Source of the DNA: Heliocidaris tuberculata
Taxonomy: Eukaryota > Echinodermata > Echinoidea > Camarodonta > Echinometridae
Assembly: GCA_025618425.1 (NCBI GenBank)
Contig: CM046844.1
Location: 11,582,058 to 11,646,057 of the forward strand
DNA length: 64,000 nucleotides
Direction of reading: 5' to 3'
Below are positions 36,542 through 47,492 of the stretch, piece by piece. The translations under genes were made by a program, and so were the position numbers. The number at the start of each line of letters is the position of its first letter. The first letter of the stretch is position 1. The notes beneath the pieces were generated by a model that had not been told where the DNA came from, did not search any database, and saw only the letters and a program-made list of their open reading frames with translations.

Positions 36542-37892
36542 GAGAAGGATTAAAAGAAACAGTCACATCTCATTCTTTTTTACTTGTGAAATACCAAGAG
36601 ATCAAATACTTTCACATCATCTGTATGCATATTGTTTATAGGGTTTGTATACATAAAGAATTTCCAAAGCTTTAATCGTGAAAAGCATTCAGTCTGTTTG
36701 ATTACAGTTTGTAGGAGGACCACATCTTATTACCTAGCTGCATACTAACCTTAGAATATCACAAATGAATACATCATCCCAGTTGGCATAGTACTACAAG
36801 GGCAACTCCAACTGTTAACTCATTAAAAATGTCTGTATGTTTGGTTCAATGCTATGTGGCAAGACCACAAACTTATCACATGCATATCAGTCTTGGAATA
36901 TCAAATATAAATATATGTAGCCTACATGCCTTCATATAGATAGAACTAGCAAATTCATCCACACCTTTGTCATTTACGTATTCTGTATCACATGTTTGAT
37001 ACTGGTAAACAAGACAGAATGTGGCTCATTTGCAATAGCCCTGAACTTCAGTTGCTATACGTTTGGCATGAAGTGCATGCTCAGTCAACCTAACTCAGTT
37101 TATGCAGTGCATGCTATTGAAGTCAACTATGCTGAATGCAACTGTACGAGCTGCTCATAAATCATTTGGATGATGCATATAGGTTCACAATGCAAGGTTC
37201 TTTTCCACAGACATGCACATGAGATCGACCTCTACCACGTGGATATAGCATTATACGCACAGCTCTATGCGAGCAGTTGATGCAGCCGCACAACCAAAAT
37301 GAGGTGCCCTACAATCAAATACAGTATGTGGGACACTGTACTGTCTACAATCCCAATGTACTCCTATGCAAAAGACATAAGACATTATACGATTGTCACA
37401 TTCAATCTCCTTTAGAATTTGTAAGGATAAAATTGTTTTGCCTGTTTGTGAAGTTAATTTGTGGAAAAGACTTCACAGTGCTGAATTATTTGATTCTAAA
37501 AATGCATAAAATTGTGTTGAAATAGTACAGCGGAGGTGTTTTTCTGCGAGCCCTAACATGGAGACCGGTTGCGTCAATCGTAGAGGGCCTTGCTTTTTCC
37601 ACTGGTAGAGATCGATGCATGAGATGCACTCTTGGAATCTAGATCAAATGACTAACTGATCCACACTGTACCTCACTGACTACAGGAACCGGGTGGTTCC
37701 TGTATTAAGCCTATGGATATGAGAAAATTCCGTAGTCGTAAGGTTAACCCTGCAAGCTCCAATATGTCTGTTTCTCCACTTACATGTTGTCACATACATA
37801 GCATGGTAGATATTATTTTACAACCAACAACACATTTCTGGCAACAAAGATAAGCTACCCAAAATACTTGCCATGACTAAACTCTTGAGCCA
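36542..37892. other. No gene recognised
   Basis: AT-rich sequence between the FEM1-like pseudogene and the TTAA element downstream of the intact gene. Only a short dispersed repeat (37678) was seen. Confidence 0.5.
37678..37751 (-). repeat. Short dispersed repeat, copy 3 (inverted)
   Basis: The reverse complement reads GGTTAACCTTACGACTACGG, then TTCTCATATCC and CACCCGGTTCCTG, matching the copies at 5153 and 17113. Confidence 0.7.
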
Positions 37893-37896
37893 TTAA

Positions 37897-38394
37897 AGCT
37901 CATAGACAGTCTCGGTAGCAAAAATCATACTGGCAAGAAACTTATCTAACATAGTCACATACTATTCTCCTTTTATCATAAGACGCATGTACGAGATTAT
38001 TTAACATTCCATTCACGATTTCGAACAAATTTTAGTGTAAATATCAGTAAGAAACGCTTGGTAACGGCTTTTCACTACCTCACGCTAAGACCATATCCAC
38101 CCGAAGGTTCCCCACACAATAAACCCAGCGCTTCGCACTATATGTGTAGCGTATTCTATAACACACAGCAATCCTCATGTGCGTAATGTGTGTGGCCGTT
38201 GTTCGAATTTACATCCCCTCTTTTTTGGGCCAGGGATTTTTATTACTTTTCACCTCTCATTCGATAAATACTTCACTTAAGGAGGAAAAAACTTCACAGC
38301 AGCTTAGTTATGTTAGTACCCTGCTATTTATTAAGTCAAATCAAAGAAATCTCATGAAAAGTTTTTGAGGGCTTCCCAAAACTATCTTCTACCT
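37897..38394 (+). mobile_element. TTAA-flanked MITE, family AGTTCATG, empty-site copy
   Basis: TTAA at 37893-37896 and 38395-38398. Termini AGCTCATAGACAGT and, at the right, CTACCT are weak inverted repeats, better seen in the sister copy at 56854. The two align along their length (GGTAGCAAAAA, TGTAAATATC.GTAAG.AA.GCTTG, GTTTTTGAGGGCTT.CCAAAACT). This copy lacks the 1.5-kb insertion carried by the other. Confidence 0.82.
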
Positions 38395-38662
38395 TTAAGG
38401 TATTCTGTATCATTAGGCCAAATGAAATCAATTCCTTATTTCTTGTCCCCCTCCTCCTTCCTTCCTTAGGCATGCCTAAATTGTTTTGTTATTTGATATT
38501 TTTGATCTGAAATGGAATAAATTAGATTCTGAGGACATCTAGACAATGAAATAACAAACATCATTAATGCAATGCAATGTCACCTTGTTTTGAACCTCTG
38601 AAGTGTATATGTACCAATAAAATTTCAAAATGAAGAAAATTTGTGTGGAAACCAAACTCATC

Positions 38663-38668
38663 TTTAAT
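38663..38668 (-). promoter_or_regulatory. Weak candidate poly(A) signal of the FEM1-like gene
   Basis: ATTAAA on the minus strand about 22 nt past the stop. A canonical AATAAA lies further on at 38327-38332, inside the TTAA element, which may supply the real 3' end. Not decidable here. Confidence 0.25.
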
Positions 38669-38689
38669 GCATAGCCAGAGAGTCTCAAC

Positions 38690-40588
38690 CTATGTCAAAT
38701 CAACTGGATGATAATCATCCATGATAAGCATAGAACAGAGCTTCCTTGGAAGTCTGTCCTGATAATGGATGTTACATCTTAGAATGGTCCTTATGGTAAG
38801 CTCTTGCAAAGTGAGTACTGTAGGAGACAAGAGACTGTACAGCTCAGTAAGACCAGGAAAGTAGCAATCCTCTAGACTGGAAGCCTCCTCCCGTGCAATA
38901 TCAATAGGCATCTTCCCTTCATTATTCTTTGCACGAGATGGACATCCATATCTTAGGAACAGGTGGGCAATGTCTACTATCATCTGAATCTCACCAAAGT
39001 AAACAAGACCCATCAAGGAGTGCAGGAGTGTATCTCCTTTCGTATCGATATCTGTAGCCCCTTCAACTTGAACCAAGCGAGCAAGAACTTGCTTGAAACA
39101 GTAACAGGTGTACTTGTTTTCTTCAAAGTCATAGTAATATCGAAAGTGAGCCACCATATCACAAAGCAACTTGTGGCAGACAGAGTTGGTGAGATGCCTG
39201 TATGGATCCCTGGCAACTGAATCTCTAGTTAACCTGCTCCATATGACTTTGATCATCTTGAAAACAGGTTCAAGGACACAATGCACATCTTGCACTCTGC
39301 AGAGATGGTTTGTAAAGGAATACAAGATCATTGAGAGGTTGATTAGGATATCTTGGACATGGCTTGTCAGGTTTTCAATGTTTACCTGCCTTAATACATC
39401 AACATAGGCCTCTAGAGACTGACAGAGTAAATACACATACTGTGGGATGAATCTGTGAAGACTGGGCGAGCTTGTAGCTTGGCTGATGCTGTACATCAGT
39501 GACAAAAGGACTGTGCCAACTGGCATAAGTCCTTTACACTCAAGATGGAGGCATTCCGTAAACACCCTAAATGCTGCATCCAGCATGTCCCAGAGAAACA
39601 ACAGGTGATACCCGTAATCAACAAGGCGCTTGTACACAAACTCAGGCTTCAGTGAATCTGGCAAAACACGGTCCCCAACAAGGATACCCTCAACTTTCAT
39701 TGCATGTTTGTCACCATTGATCTTTCTTAAGTCGTTGAGACTCTTGCATTCATAGTGACCCAGGCAATGTTCTAACTCAGATCTAGCACCTTTTGTTAGC
39801 ACATCATGTGGATTTTCAAAGCGTTTTTCCATTGCCATGGTGAATGCTAAGTAAGCTTTCTCATAATCATCCTTCATCATAAGGGATGTGCCAAGAATCT
39901 CTAATGCTCTTATTTGCTCCACCTTTGGAATATAGTCATTGTTTATATAGTGCAACACAGTTGGTAGCTTCCTATGAAGCCCAGCAATATCTGCAGGTGC
40001 AAGTCCATTCTTGTTAACCTGTATCAGAGCACCATACTTTGAAATCAAGATATCAATTATTCTAGCACTTCTCTTCTGCTTCTGAGAGACAGTACATTGA
40101 TTTGCGTGGACATCCATACAGTTCTTTAGATCATATGTACATGTACCATTTCTGCTTTCCCTTGTCAAGAAGTCTTCGCAACTGCCCTCAGCTCCTGAGA
40201 CTTTGCCTGGAAAGGGTTCCCAATCTTCCAAGTCTGTTTCGCTGTCTGTGTCACAGTTCCAGTGGCACTGGCTTACATAATGAAGAGCAGTGTTTCCCTC
40301 TTTGAGACACCTCAGATTAGGATCAGCTCCTTTATTCAACAAGAACTCCACAACTTCCTTATTTCTATCAAAGCAGGCTTTCATAAGAGCAGTTTGACCC
40401 TGCTCATTTCTGTCAAGGTTCAAGTCCCTGTGACTCCTTTCAGTGAAGTCCCTGATATTTTGAAGATTGCACACCTCTGCAGAATCTGTTGTGGTGAAGT
40501 ATGTTGCTAAGTTTGTATAGCTTTTGAAACCTGCTAAATGTTTGTAACTATCATCACCAGAATCCTCTACTTCTTCAGCTGTAGCCAT
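38690..40588 (-). CDS. FEM1: FEM1-family protein, predicted CUL2 ubiquitin-ligase substrate receptor
   Basis: A 632-residue frame, uninterrupted by introns. Residues 62-95 are a canonical ankyrin repeat (NEQGQTALMKACFDRNKEVV onward), 97-205 further ankyrin units split by an acidic/Ser insert (about 113-168, DTDSETDLEDWEPF), 221-470 the helical TPR-like FEM1 middle (QIRALEILGTSLMMKDDYEK), 515-570 two C-terminal ankyrin-like units. The end carries a BC box (TLQELTIRTI, 593-602; consensus S/T-L-x3-C/S/T-x3-hydrophobic) and a Cul2 box (LPRKLCSML, 613-621; consensus hydrophobic-P-x2-hydrophobic-x3-hydrophobic). Family knowledge: FEM1 proteins bind Elongin B/C and CUL2 and recognise C-terminal degrons. 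It is diverged: vertebrate FEM1A-C have about seven N-terminal repeats. The ATG at 40588 is chosen because the near-identical paralogue at 62558 is out of frame upstream of the same ATG. Substrate unknown. Confidence 0.9.
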   Translation of the reverse strand: MATAEEVEDSGDDSYKHLAGFKSYTNLATYFTTTDSAEVCNLQNIRDFTERSHRDLNLDRNEQGQTALMKACFDRNKEVVEFLLNKGADPNLRCLKEGNTALHYVSQCHWNCDTDSETDLEDWEPFPGKVSGAEGSCEDFLTRESRNGTCTYDLKNCMDVHANQCTVSQKQKRSARIIDILISKYGALIQVNKNGLAPADIAGLHRKLPTVLHYINNDYIPKVEQIRALEILGTSLMMKDDYEKAYLAFTMAMEKRFENPHDVLTKGARSELEHCLGHYECKSLNDLRKINGDKHAMKVEGILVGDRVLPDSLKPEFVYKRLVDYGYHLLFLWDMLDAAFRVFTECLHLECKGLMPVGTVLLSLMYSISQATSSPSLHRFIPQYVYLLCQSLEAYVDVLRQVNIENLTSHVQDILINLSMILYSFTNHLCRVQDVHCVLEPVFKMIKVIWSRLTRDSVARDPYRHLTNSVCHKLLCDMVAHFRYYYDFEENKYTCYCFKQVLARLVQVEGATDIDTKGDTLLHSLMGLVYFGEIQMIVDIAHLFLRYGCPSRAKNNEGKMPIDIAREEASSLEDCYFPGLTELYSLLSPTVLTLQELTIRTILRCNIHYQDRLPRKLCSMLIMDDYHPVDLT

Positions 40589-40663
40589 ACTTACATGGGA
40601 TAGTATGTCCTGATGATGGCTACTTCCGTTCAGGTTCTTCAGAAGGCTGTCAGAATGCTGTAT
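40589..40663 (-). other. 5'UTR part of the FEM1-like coding exon and its splice acceptor
   Basis: An acceptor (ttactgtaatcaacag) precedes 40663, and the sequence from there to the ATG is shared with 62488-62557. The 75 nt are open in frame with the ORF here, but the paralogue has 70 nt and is not, so the segment is best read as 5'UTR. The upstream exon was not found. Confidence 0.7.
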
Positions 40664-41108
40664 CTGTTGATTACAGTAACAAGAAAGAAATAATCAGTAA
40701 TAATCCATTTACAACAATGGACTTGCCTCAACACAATTTGCACATAAGCTCCACAAGTGGAAATATATTGAGAGAGTGCAGAATGCACATGCAGTCACCA
40801 GATCAGACTTTGTCCAATCATCAGTTACTACAAGCTGACAAGGTTCCTAGGGGGCACCAAGCTACTCCATCCAGTGATAGATGATGCCCATGCCTGGTAC
40901 TCCAATGTGGACCTGTCACTATAATAGCTGCAAATTTTATACAAAAGGAGAATAATTATAATAATGCGAGAGCGTTGAAGAATGCTACCCAACTTGATCA
41001 AAGCATAGGGACTATGACTAAAATAATTTTCAAGAAATTTAGAGCAGCCCACTCCCCTGCCTGACCGAGGCCTTTTCATCACAAATCCCAGCACTAAAGC
41101 CAACATAC
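40664..41108. other. No gene recognised; upstream of the FEM1-like exon
   Basis: Probably the 5' intron of the minus-strand FEM1-like gene. No further conserved exon was seen. Confidence 0.4.
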
Positions 41109-42512
41109 TGGGGTAACCTCGCTAGTCATAAGGACCGATATTCATGAGGACCACTTATTCATAAGGACCGATATCTATAACGCGTGACTAAATGAATAGC
41201 GGTTTTATTTATTTATTTTTATTTATTTATTTAATTTCAGGGAAAAGAAACATAATATACAAAGAATATTGAAAATACCACCGACTAGTGGCCAGGGATA
41301 TCCAAAAGGAAACAAGTTCCTGTTAAAAGGTTCTCCCACACTAGTCGGTAGTTTACAAACATAGAAACATATACATTAAAACATACAATCATATAGATCA
41401 CTCTAGCAATAAAAATGAAACAGAGTGACACATGAAGCAAGGGAGAGCATTGGAGACGGAAAGAAACCCCAAATACTTAAAATAAAAGAGAATTAGGAAT
41501 ACGATATATCAAATTAATTCAATCAGATTATCACGTTGTGAAAAAGAATCAAGTAAAGGTATAAAAGTTACTTGTAGGAAAGGCAAGTGGAGAGGGAGAG
41601 GGACGGAAAAGAGAGGACAGAGAGGGAAAGAGAGAGAGAGAGTAAAGGAGGAAAATAGAAGAAGAATAAGTCATAGAACAGGCTAGAGGAGTGAGACGAG
41701 AAGAATGGAAGACAAGTAACATTTTGTTCCACTTTATAATGTATAAATTACACTGCATTATCGATAGGAGGAAGGCTGAATAAATGGTTCCTTAGAGCAT
41801 TGAGGATTGGCTTTATTGATGTGTCCAGACATAAATCTCTGTCTTCCGGGGGGACAGATTCCCACAATCTTGGAAAAATATGGAAACATGAGAACTTTAG
41901 GGCGTTACACCTAGCAAACTCATGAACGAAAAGGAGATGTTCAGTTTTTCGGATTCTTGGTCTTGGCAAGAAGTGGGCAGGTACATCATACAGCCGGAAA
42001 AGGCATTTTATGACAAAGCTCGTAGATAGAAAAACAAATCTGTTGTAAAGTGGAGCAAGATCAAGTTTTTGTAATCTTTCAAGATAAGTAAGAGCATTCG
42101 CTTGGTCGTATGAAAAACAAAATCTTGTACGAATAGCGGTCCTTCTGAATAGTGAGCAAACCATAAACAAATTGCCTCGCTATTCATAAGAACATCCATT
42201 CATAAGGACCACTATTCATAACTACCCATAAGGACCGCTATTCATAATGAGTGCTAAATGAATATCTCTTGATTTATTTACATGTATGTAAATAAATCAA
42301 GAGATAGAGAAGGTTGGTATGTTGGGGTCCGCTCGCTATTCATAAGAACCACTGTTCATAGAAAACCGCTATTCATTTAACACTCATTATGAATAGCGGT
42401 CCTTGTGGGTAGTTATGAATAGTGGTCCTTATGAATGGACGTTCTTATGAATAGTGAGGTAATTTGTCTATGGTTTGCTCACTATTCAGAAGGACCGCTA
42501 TTCGTACTAGTC
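41109..42512. mobile_element. MITE built of CTATTCATAAGGACC units, split by a LINE
   Basis: Left end GGGGTAACCTCGCTAGTCAT, then many direct and inverted copies of GCTATTCATAAGGACC. A LINE fragment interrupts it at 41207-42126; removing that restores the order seen at 47493-47785 (GAATAGCGGTTTT then GTA.GAATAGCGGTCC). It also has a perfect palindrome (TTGATTTATTTACAT and its complement) near 42275. Confidence 0.8.
41207..42126 (-). mobile_element. 5'-truncated non-LTR retrotransposon (LINE, CR1/L2-like)
   Basis: The minus-strand frame 42126-41748 encodes the C-terminal tail downstream of reverse transcriptase in non-LTR elements: FLSTSFVIKCLFRLYDVP, then a RKTEHLLF..FARCNALKFS stretch and FPRLWESVPPEDRDL, ending FSLPPIDNAV. 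Typical marks are the SFFPR-x-LW-x-LP-like motif and the final Phe-rich helix. The 3'UTR runs to 41245 and ends in an AAAT-type tail (41207-41240), as expected for target-primed insertion. Polymerase motifs are absent, so it is dead. Confidence 0.75.
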
Positions 42513-43088
42513 TGCCCCTGATCATGAACCTATCCATTTTCAGAAATATTTGATCAGCATAAAACTTGTTCTAAAAGATGAAAATATATCAATCAATGTC
42601 CAATAAAATGGGTATTTTTGCCATGAACTATCTATGTGCCAATTTCGTTTCAACCAGAGTTGTTAATTAATATCAGGTTGAAGACAAACTATACCAGTCA
42701 AACTCGCACCCTTACACTGCCAGTTAAGACATCTGCTTGAATTTTTTATATCACAAAAATCAGGAATCATCTAACTGGAAAATAATTCCCACCCCTGAGA
42801 AGATATGCAAGGGCTCAGCCATTATTTAATTATACATATTTTGAATCATCTAAGTTTGAAGCCTAGGGAAATGGTCTACCGCATTAAAGTTTGTACAAAT
42901 GAAATTACTCAAACACAGCCTCCTTCATAACATATTGGCAAGTGTACGAGTATTACTAATGCACTGATTTCATGAACTACATTGACTAGATAATATTGAG
43001 GGAAAAAAATATCTTCTTATGCTTAGGCCATAATCATGAGTTTCTACTGGAGGGAAGAAAATGAAAATATTTGGCAGCTAACTATTAA

Positions 43089-43495
43089 CCCTTTCAAGAC
43101 AGGAATTATTTAAGGGCTAAATTGATCACATTTTGTTCTTCAAATTGGCAACAATAATATTTTTTGTTTAATGCTACATGGTTCTAACAAAATGTAATGT
43201 CTTTGAAAACAATATACATCATTAGAAACTTAGTCGAAAGTTGAAAAAATTGCCAATTTTGTTAAAAAACAGTGATTTTGGACCTCTCAATGTGTTGCCA
43301 ATTTAAGGATTTTGAAGCTTATTCTCCTTTTTAAAATTCCTGGCATGAAACGCAATATGGTCATGCAACAAAAATGGAAACAATGTGAGTAGAAATTTTT
43401 GCTCTTTCTACTCAGGCATCTGGTATATTTTTTAGAGCTCTGAATCAAAAGTTATTGAGCCAAACCACAAAATGTGGTCATTTGTCTCGAAAGGG
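43089..43495 (+). mobile_element. TTAA-flanked MITE, family CCCTTTC, copy 2
   Basis: Perfect TTAA on each side (43085-43088, 43496-43499). Termini CCCTTTCAAGACAGG and TTGTCTCGAAAGGG are inverted repeats. Homologous over its full length to 7366-7753, same orientation. Confidence 0.9.
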
Positions 43496-43876
43496 TTAAA
43501 GGTGATTGCACCATGTTTTGTTTTTTTCTCAAGAGAATGACAACTTACATGAATTGTTGGAAAGGAAAATAATTGATTGCCAATCCACATCCAGGATGTG
43601 CTCTCAGTCACAGATCAGAATATCTGGGGTTGCAATCTCATCCTCCATCCTTGAACTAAACAAACAAAACAAAATACAAAATATACAGATTCATCCTTCA
43701 CCTTTTCTTCATCACCATCTTCTCACACAAACTATGTCATGTTAAATAAGTGATGAAATCTACCGATTATCAGATATTTCATCACATGCATCTTCAAACA
43801 AAATAAGGACTTTCTGTTTACAAACTATGAATCCTGGTAACCTCTTACTTACAAATATTGATTAACTAGTCACAAA

Positions 43877-44216
43877 GGTCCGTATTCTTGAAAGCTGCCT
43901 TACTTTAAGCCAGGCTTAAACCCCACCTACATGTAAGTGCGTAGATTTAGTCTACCGAATTATTGAGTGCCATATGTCACCTTCTTCTAATCCTGAAATC
44001 ACCATTGTTCTCTAACTAGATATAAATACAAAACCTTGACTCGATGGAACAGATTTCTGATGCTAATTTCACGCCGAAAAGTGATTTTGTTTCTTTAATT
44101 TTCTTACATAAATATAGTAATTTATACAGGGCTTAGGGGTTGACAAATGGCTTCCCGTAAATCAGAGGCCTAAGTTAAGTCAAGCTTAACTTAGATCACT
44201 TTCGAGAATAGGGGTC
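43877..44216 (-). mobile_element. MITE, family CCGTATTCTC, copy 2 (inverted)
   Basis: Ends GGTCCGTATTCTTGAAAG and CACTTTCGAGAATAGGGGTC, with internal similarity to the copy at 29896. Non-coding. Confidence 0.78.
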
Positions 44217-44339
44217 AAAATCACTGTCTAGTACTCTTCATATCATAAATACTTTAATATCAATATTATCATAAACAACACATTGTATCAAATTTGTATA
44301 ATTTCTATTTGTTTCAAGTACCATTCTCTTCTAATTCTT

Positions 44340-44700
44340 AATTTTTTTTTATCAATTTCTTTCACCAGAAAATCTATTTCTGTATATTTAATAATCAACC
44401 TCATGACAGAAGTCAAAACAATGGCCGAATCAATGCTCTTGGAAAGTCCTGATTCTTTTCTCTTATTTCTTTTTAAAAATCTTTCTCATAAAATATTTTT
44501 CACTTGAGCACATTAATTCCACCTAATATGTGTTCAAATGAAAATTATTTTATTAGAATGATTTTTAAAGAGAAATAAGAGAAAATAATCAGGACTTTCC
44601 AAGAGCATTGATTTGGCCATTGTTTTGACTTCTGTCATGAGTTTGACTGTGTATTTAAAGAAATAGATTTTATGGTGAAAAAAATTGATTAAAAAAAACA
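44340..44700. repeat. 360-bp palindrome (foldback) with arms of ~160 bp
   Basis: TCATGACAGAAGTCAAAACA and TTCCAAGAGCATTGA..TGG style blocks appear once in each orientation about the centre near 44517, as do GAAATAGATTTTATGGTGAA and its complement. Two similar short frames on opposite strands are just the two arms. Confidence 0.85.
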
Positions 44701-44941
44701 TCAAAAACAAAAGAAAACACAAGGGAGACAAAGAAAAATCAACTTCTACATAGGTTGATCTTAACCATTTCCTTTGACTAAATCTTTACACAAGTCATAT
44801 TCATTCTAATTGATAAACAGCATGCAGTTTGCACCATGTTTGGGAGTATTAAAGTATTTTGTATGAAATGCCTAGTCCATGAGAAAAATAACATAGGAAC
44901 AGATTCTCGAAAGAAACACATTAGTGTTGGGTAATGCCTGG

Positions 44942-45137
44942 CAGTGGCAGATCCCCTGGGACCAAAAAGGAGCCCCAAATATGCTGAGGACCTTTTTTTT
45001 TTTTTTTTTTTTTTTTTTTGCTTGTCAGAGATTTTTTGAGTTAAAAAGGGGCCCCAAAAGGCTGAGGACCCCCTTTTTTTTCTTTTTTTTGGTGAATATG
45101 GAGCCCCCTCCTTTAAGAAATCCTGGATCTGCCACTG
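44942..45137. mobile_element. hAT-like MITE (CAGTGGCAGATCC ends)
   Basis: Inverted termini CAGTGGCAGATCC and GGATCTGCCACTG, flanked by ATGCCTGG and GTGCCTGG, a 7/8 match to an 8-bp target duplication as made by hAT transposases. Contains long T runs. Confidence 0.82.
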
Positions 45138-45780
45138 GTGCCTGGAGGCCCTGGATGTCAACATTTGATCTTCTTCCATCTTCATGAATTTTCCTTTCAT
45201 TCTTCTTCTATTTTTTTTTCTATTTTCTCCTTTATTTTTAATATTCGTGTTCTCCTTTTTCTTTGTCCATCACATCCTTATATCAATACTTCACAATCCT
45301 CATTTTTTTTTCTTTTGGTTGTCTGTGTTGTTTTAACTTAACTATTATCTTTCTTATTTCCCTGCTTTCATTTCACTTTTAACACTGTTTCTTTCCTTTT
45401 CTGCTTTTTCTTCATCTCCTAGTCCATAATATGCTTTTCTCCATTTTCTATTCCTTTTCTTTTGATCTCCATCAACCTTTTATCATTGTAATCCTTATCC
45501 CATTTATTCCTTCTTTTTCTTCTATATCAACTAGGCCCTGCTTTCCTTTTCTCCCTTTTGTCCCTTCTAATCCCTGTAAGGTCTATATTAGTTAAAGAAT
45601 CTATAGAACTGGATCTAACAGTAACAGTTAACAGTTGGCAATATTATGATAGTAAGAATTGACTGGTTGCCACATAAACTGTTTGCTGCTAAAAACCAAC
45701 CAACAGCAACAACAAAAACACTTAGATCCAACATTATAACTAACATTCAGGGGCGAATCGGGGGGGGGGGGGGGGGAATT

Positions 45781-45831
45781 GGGTTAGGGTTAGGGTTAGG
45801 GTTAGGGTTAGGGTTAGGGTTAGGGTTAGGG
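45781..45831. repeat. Interstitial telomeric repeat (TTAGGG)8
   Basis: GGG followed by eight perfect TTAGGG units, preceded by a G16 run and CAGGGGCGAATCG (45749), which resembles a hAT-type end. TTAGGG is the general animal telomere repeat. Confidence 0.97.
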
Positions 45832-46514
45832 TAACAGTCTTGTCTTGAAATTTGAACTTATGACATTGGCACTTGTGACTTTTGTAAGGTAGACACCTAA
45901 CATTAAATCTTGATTGCTAAAAATAAAATTTTCCTTCATGGCCATGGCATGCCATTTTAATCTTATGCTTTATTCTTCATCACATTTCATTTTCACCTTT
46001 TTTCACCTTCATTTGTCGTCCTGCTCCTGCACGCTGAATTACATCCCATTGTCAATGACGCCACATTCCAGGTTGCAGGACCAGAGAGAGCTGACCATGG
46101 CAGGGCATGATGCCAGCACCACCGCCAGCCATACCACTGTTTATGTAGCTGCACCAAAAATGGAATTGATCATGTTGATGCGATATATCATATTGACAAT
46201 TAACTTTTTATTCTCCAAACACTGTCTGTAGACTATAGTGTATTTCACGATCACCAAAAGACAAAGTACACATGTATTTGTAACATTATAAAGCTGTTTT
46301 CTCATATACATGTATTTCAAATAAAATCAGATGGAAATGCAAACTTGCCTGCCTGTTTCTGAATATGAGACTGCTTGAGCGAGCATCCAGTGGGCAAAAT
46401 GGTGGGCCGGCCGTGGGCGCGCTCGAGCTAGCTATACGCTAGCTAGCTCCATCCATCCTCCTCCTGGCTCCCCCTTCCTTTGCTATGACATCACCATATG
46501 TACACGCACCACAT

Positions 46515-46665
46515 CACAGCACTACTGCACGCTATATCAAAGATCGTGAAAAGGAAAGATAGGACACTCTCCCGATTTTGTACAGGGTACGATGGGGGAA
46601 GGGCGCCCAGTATATAGCGTTGGGTAGGTAAACCGACGCATTGACTGTGTACAAACCAAATGGGG
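46515..46665 (-). other. Inverted-duplication arm upstream of the minus-strand FEM1-like gene
   Basis: The minus strand reads GTTTACCTACCCAACGC, then CTTCCCC, GGGAGAGTGTCCTATCTT, CCTTTTCACGATCTTTG. The plus strand at 52005-52170 has the same order with changes. Each arm points towards its own FEM1-like gene. It could hold a promoter or first exon; no transcript evidence. A 5'-CTATATAC-3' word is present here only. Confidence 0.6.
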
Positions 46666-46898
46666 GAAATGACCCAGGGGGCTGAAATACTGTAACAGGA
46701 AGGAAACCAGGCGTCCCTATAAATTCAGGAGAGAGAAAGGGCTTGAAAATTAATGAGGAGGAGACAAAAAAGAGGGGTAAATTCAACAGGGGACATGCAG
46801 CTATCACAGTGTTGTTCCACGTCCGTGCTCATTTTCTTTACACATAAAAATCATTTTAAAATATAGTAATCATACATATACACACAGAGGGGGGATCC

Positions 46899-46921
46899 TG
46901 GTGTGTATGTGTGTGTGTGTG

Positions 46922-46978
<57 letters not shown>

Positions 46979-46990
46979 GTATGTGTGTTT
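46899..46990. repeat. (GT)n microsatellite
   Basis: About 45 GT units with a few GC substitutions. Cys/Val frames through it are artefacts. Confidence 0.95.
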
Positions 46991-47492
46991 GGGGGGGCTA
47001 GGGGCACAGGGTCCCGACCTTTACAAGTACCCGAAAAGTGCCCCTTTCTTTCTGATAATTTTGAAAAATGCTGCCCGACTTTGTTTAAATTATGGGCAAG
47101 TTCGAGCGAGTGGAATGAGACATCTTTTGCTGTGGGAGGGGAGGGGTATATTGTACTCCTCTTGAATCCAGATCCTCTGCCTTACATTTTACTGGTACAT
47201 ACGGGTACTTTTTACTATGTAAAACCGCATTGATTTTTTAAAACTATATATGGCTCTTTTTGTAAGAAAAAGTGGAAAATGCAGGTAAAATGGATTGTGC
47301 TCATTACAAGAGAAGGAGGGGGGGCTATCAGATGGGGCTCTTGATATCAGAAGTTAAAAGTGACATTTAATTTGATATCATCTCTGAAAAGGTACAATCA
47401 TCAGTTGGGGAAAGGGCACTCGTCATAGAGCAAAATGGGCAGACTTGAAAGGAGAAAATATTGTACAAGTCTTTCAAAATGGGCACTTATCA

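Noticed and set aside
44778..45200. 140-codon minus-strand frame with a Lys run
   Set aside because: It spans a hAT-like MITE and its poly-T tracts.
46060..46170. Possible small exon (around GCAGGGCATGATGCCAGC)
   Set aside because: GC-richer than its flanks and has an acceptor-like ttttggtgcag on the minus strand, but no conserved peptide and no partner exon could be identified.
46901..47233. Cys/Val-rich frames
   Set aside because: Translation of the GT microsatellite; not a Cys-rich peptide gene.
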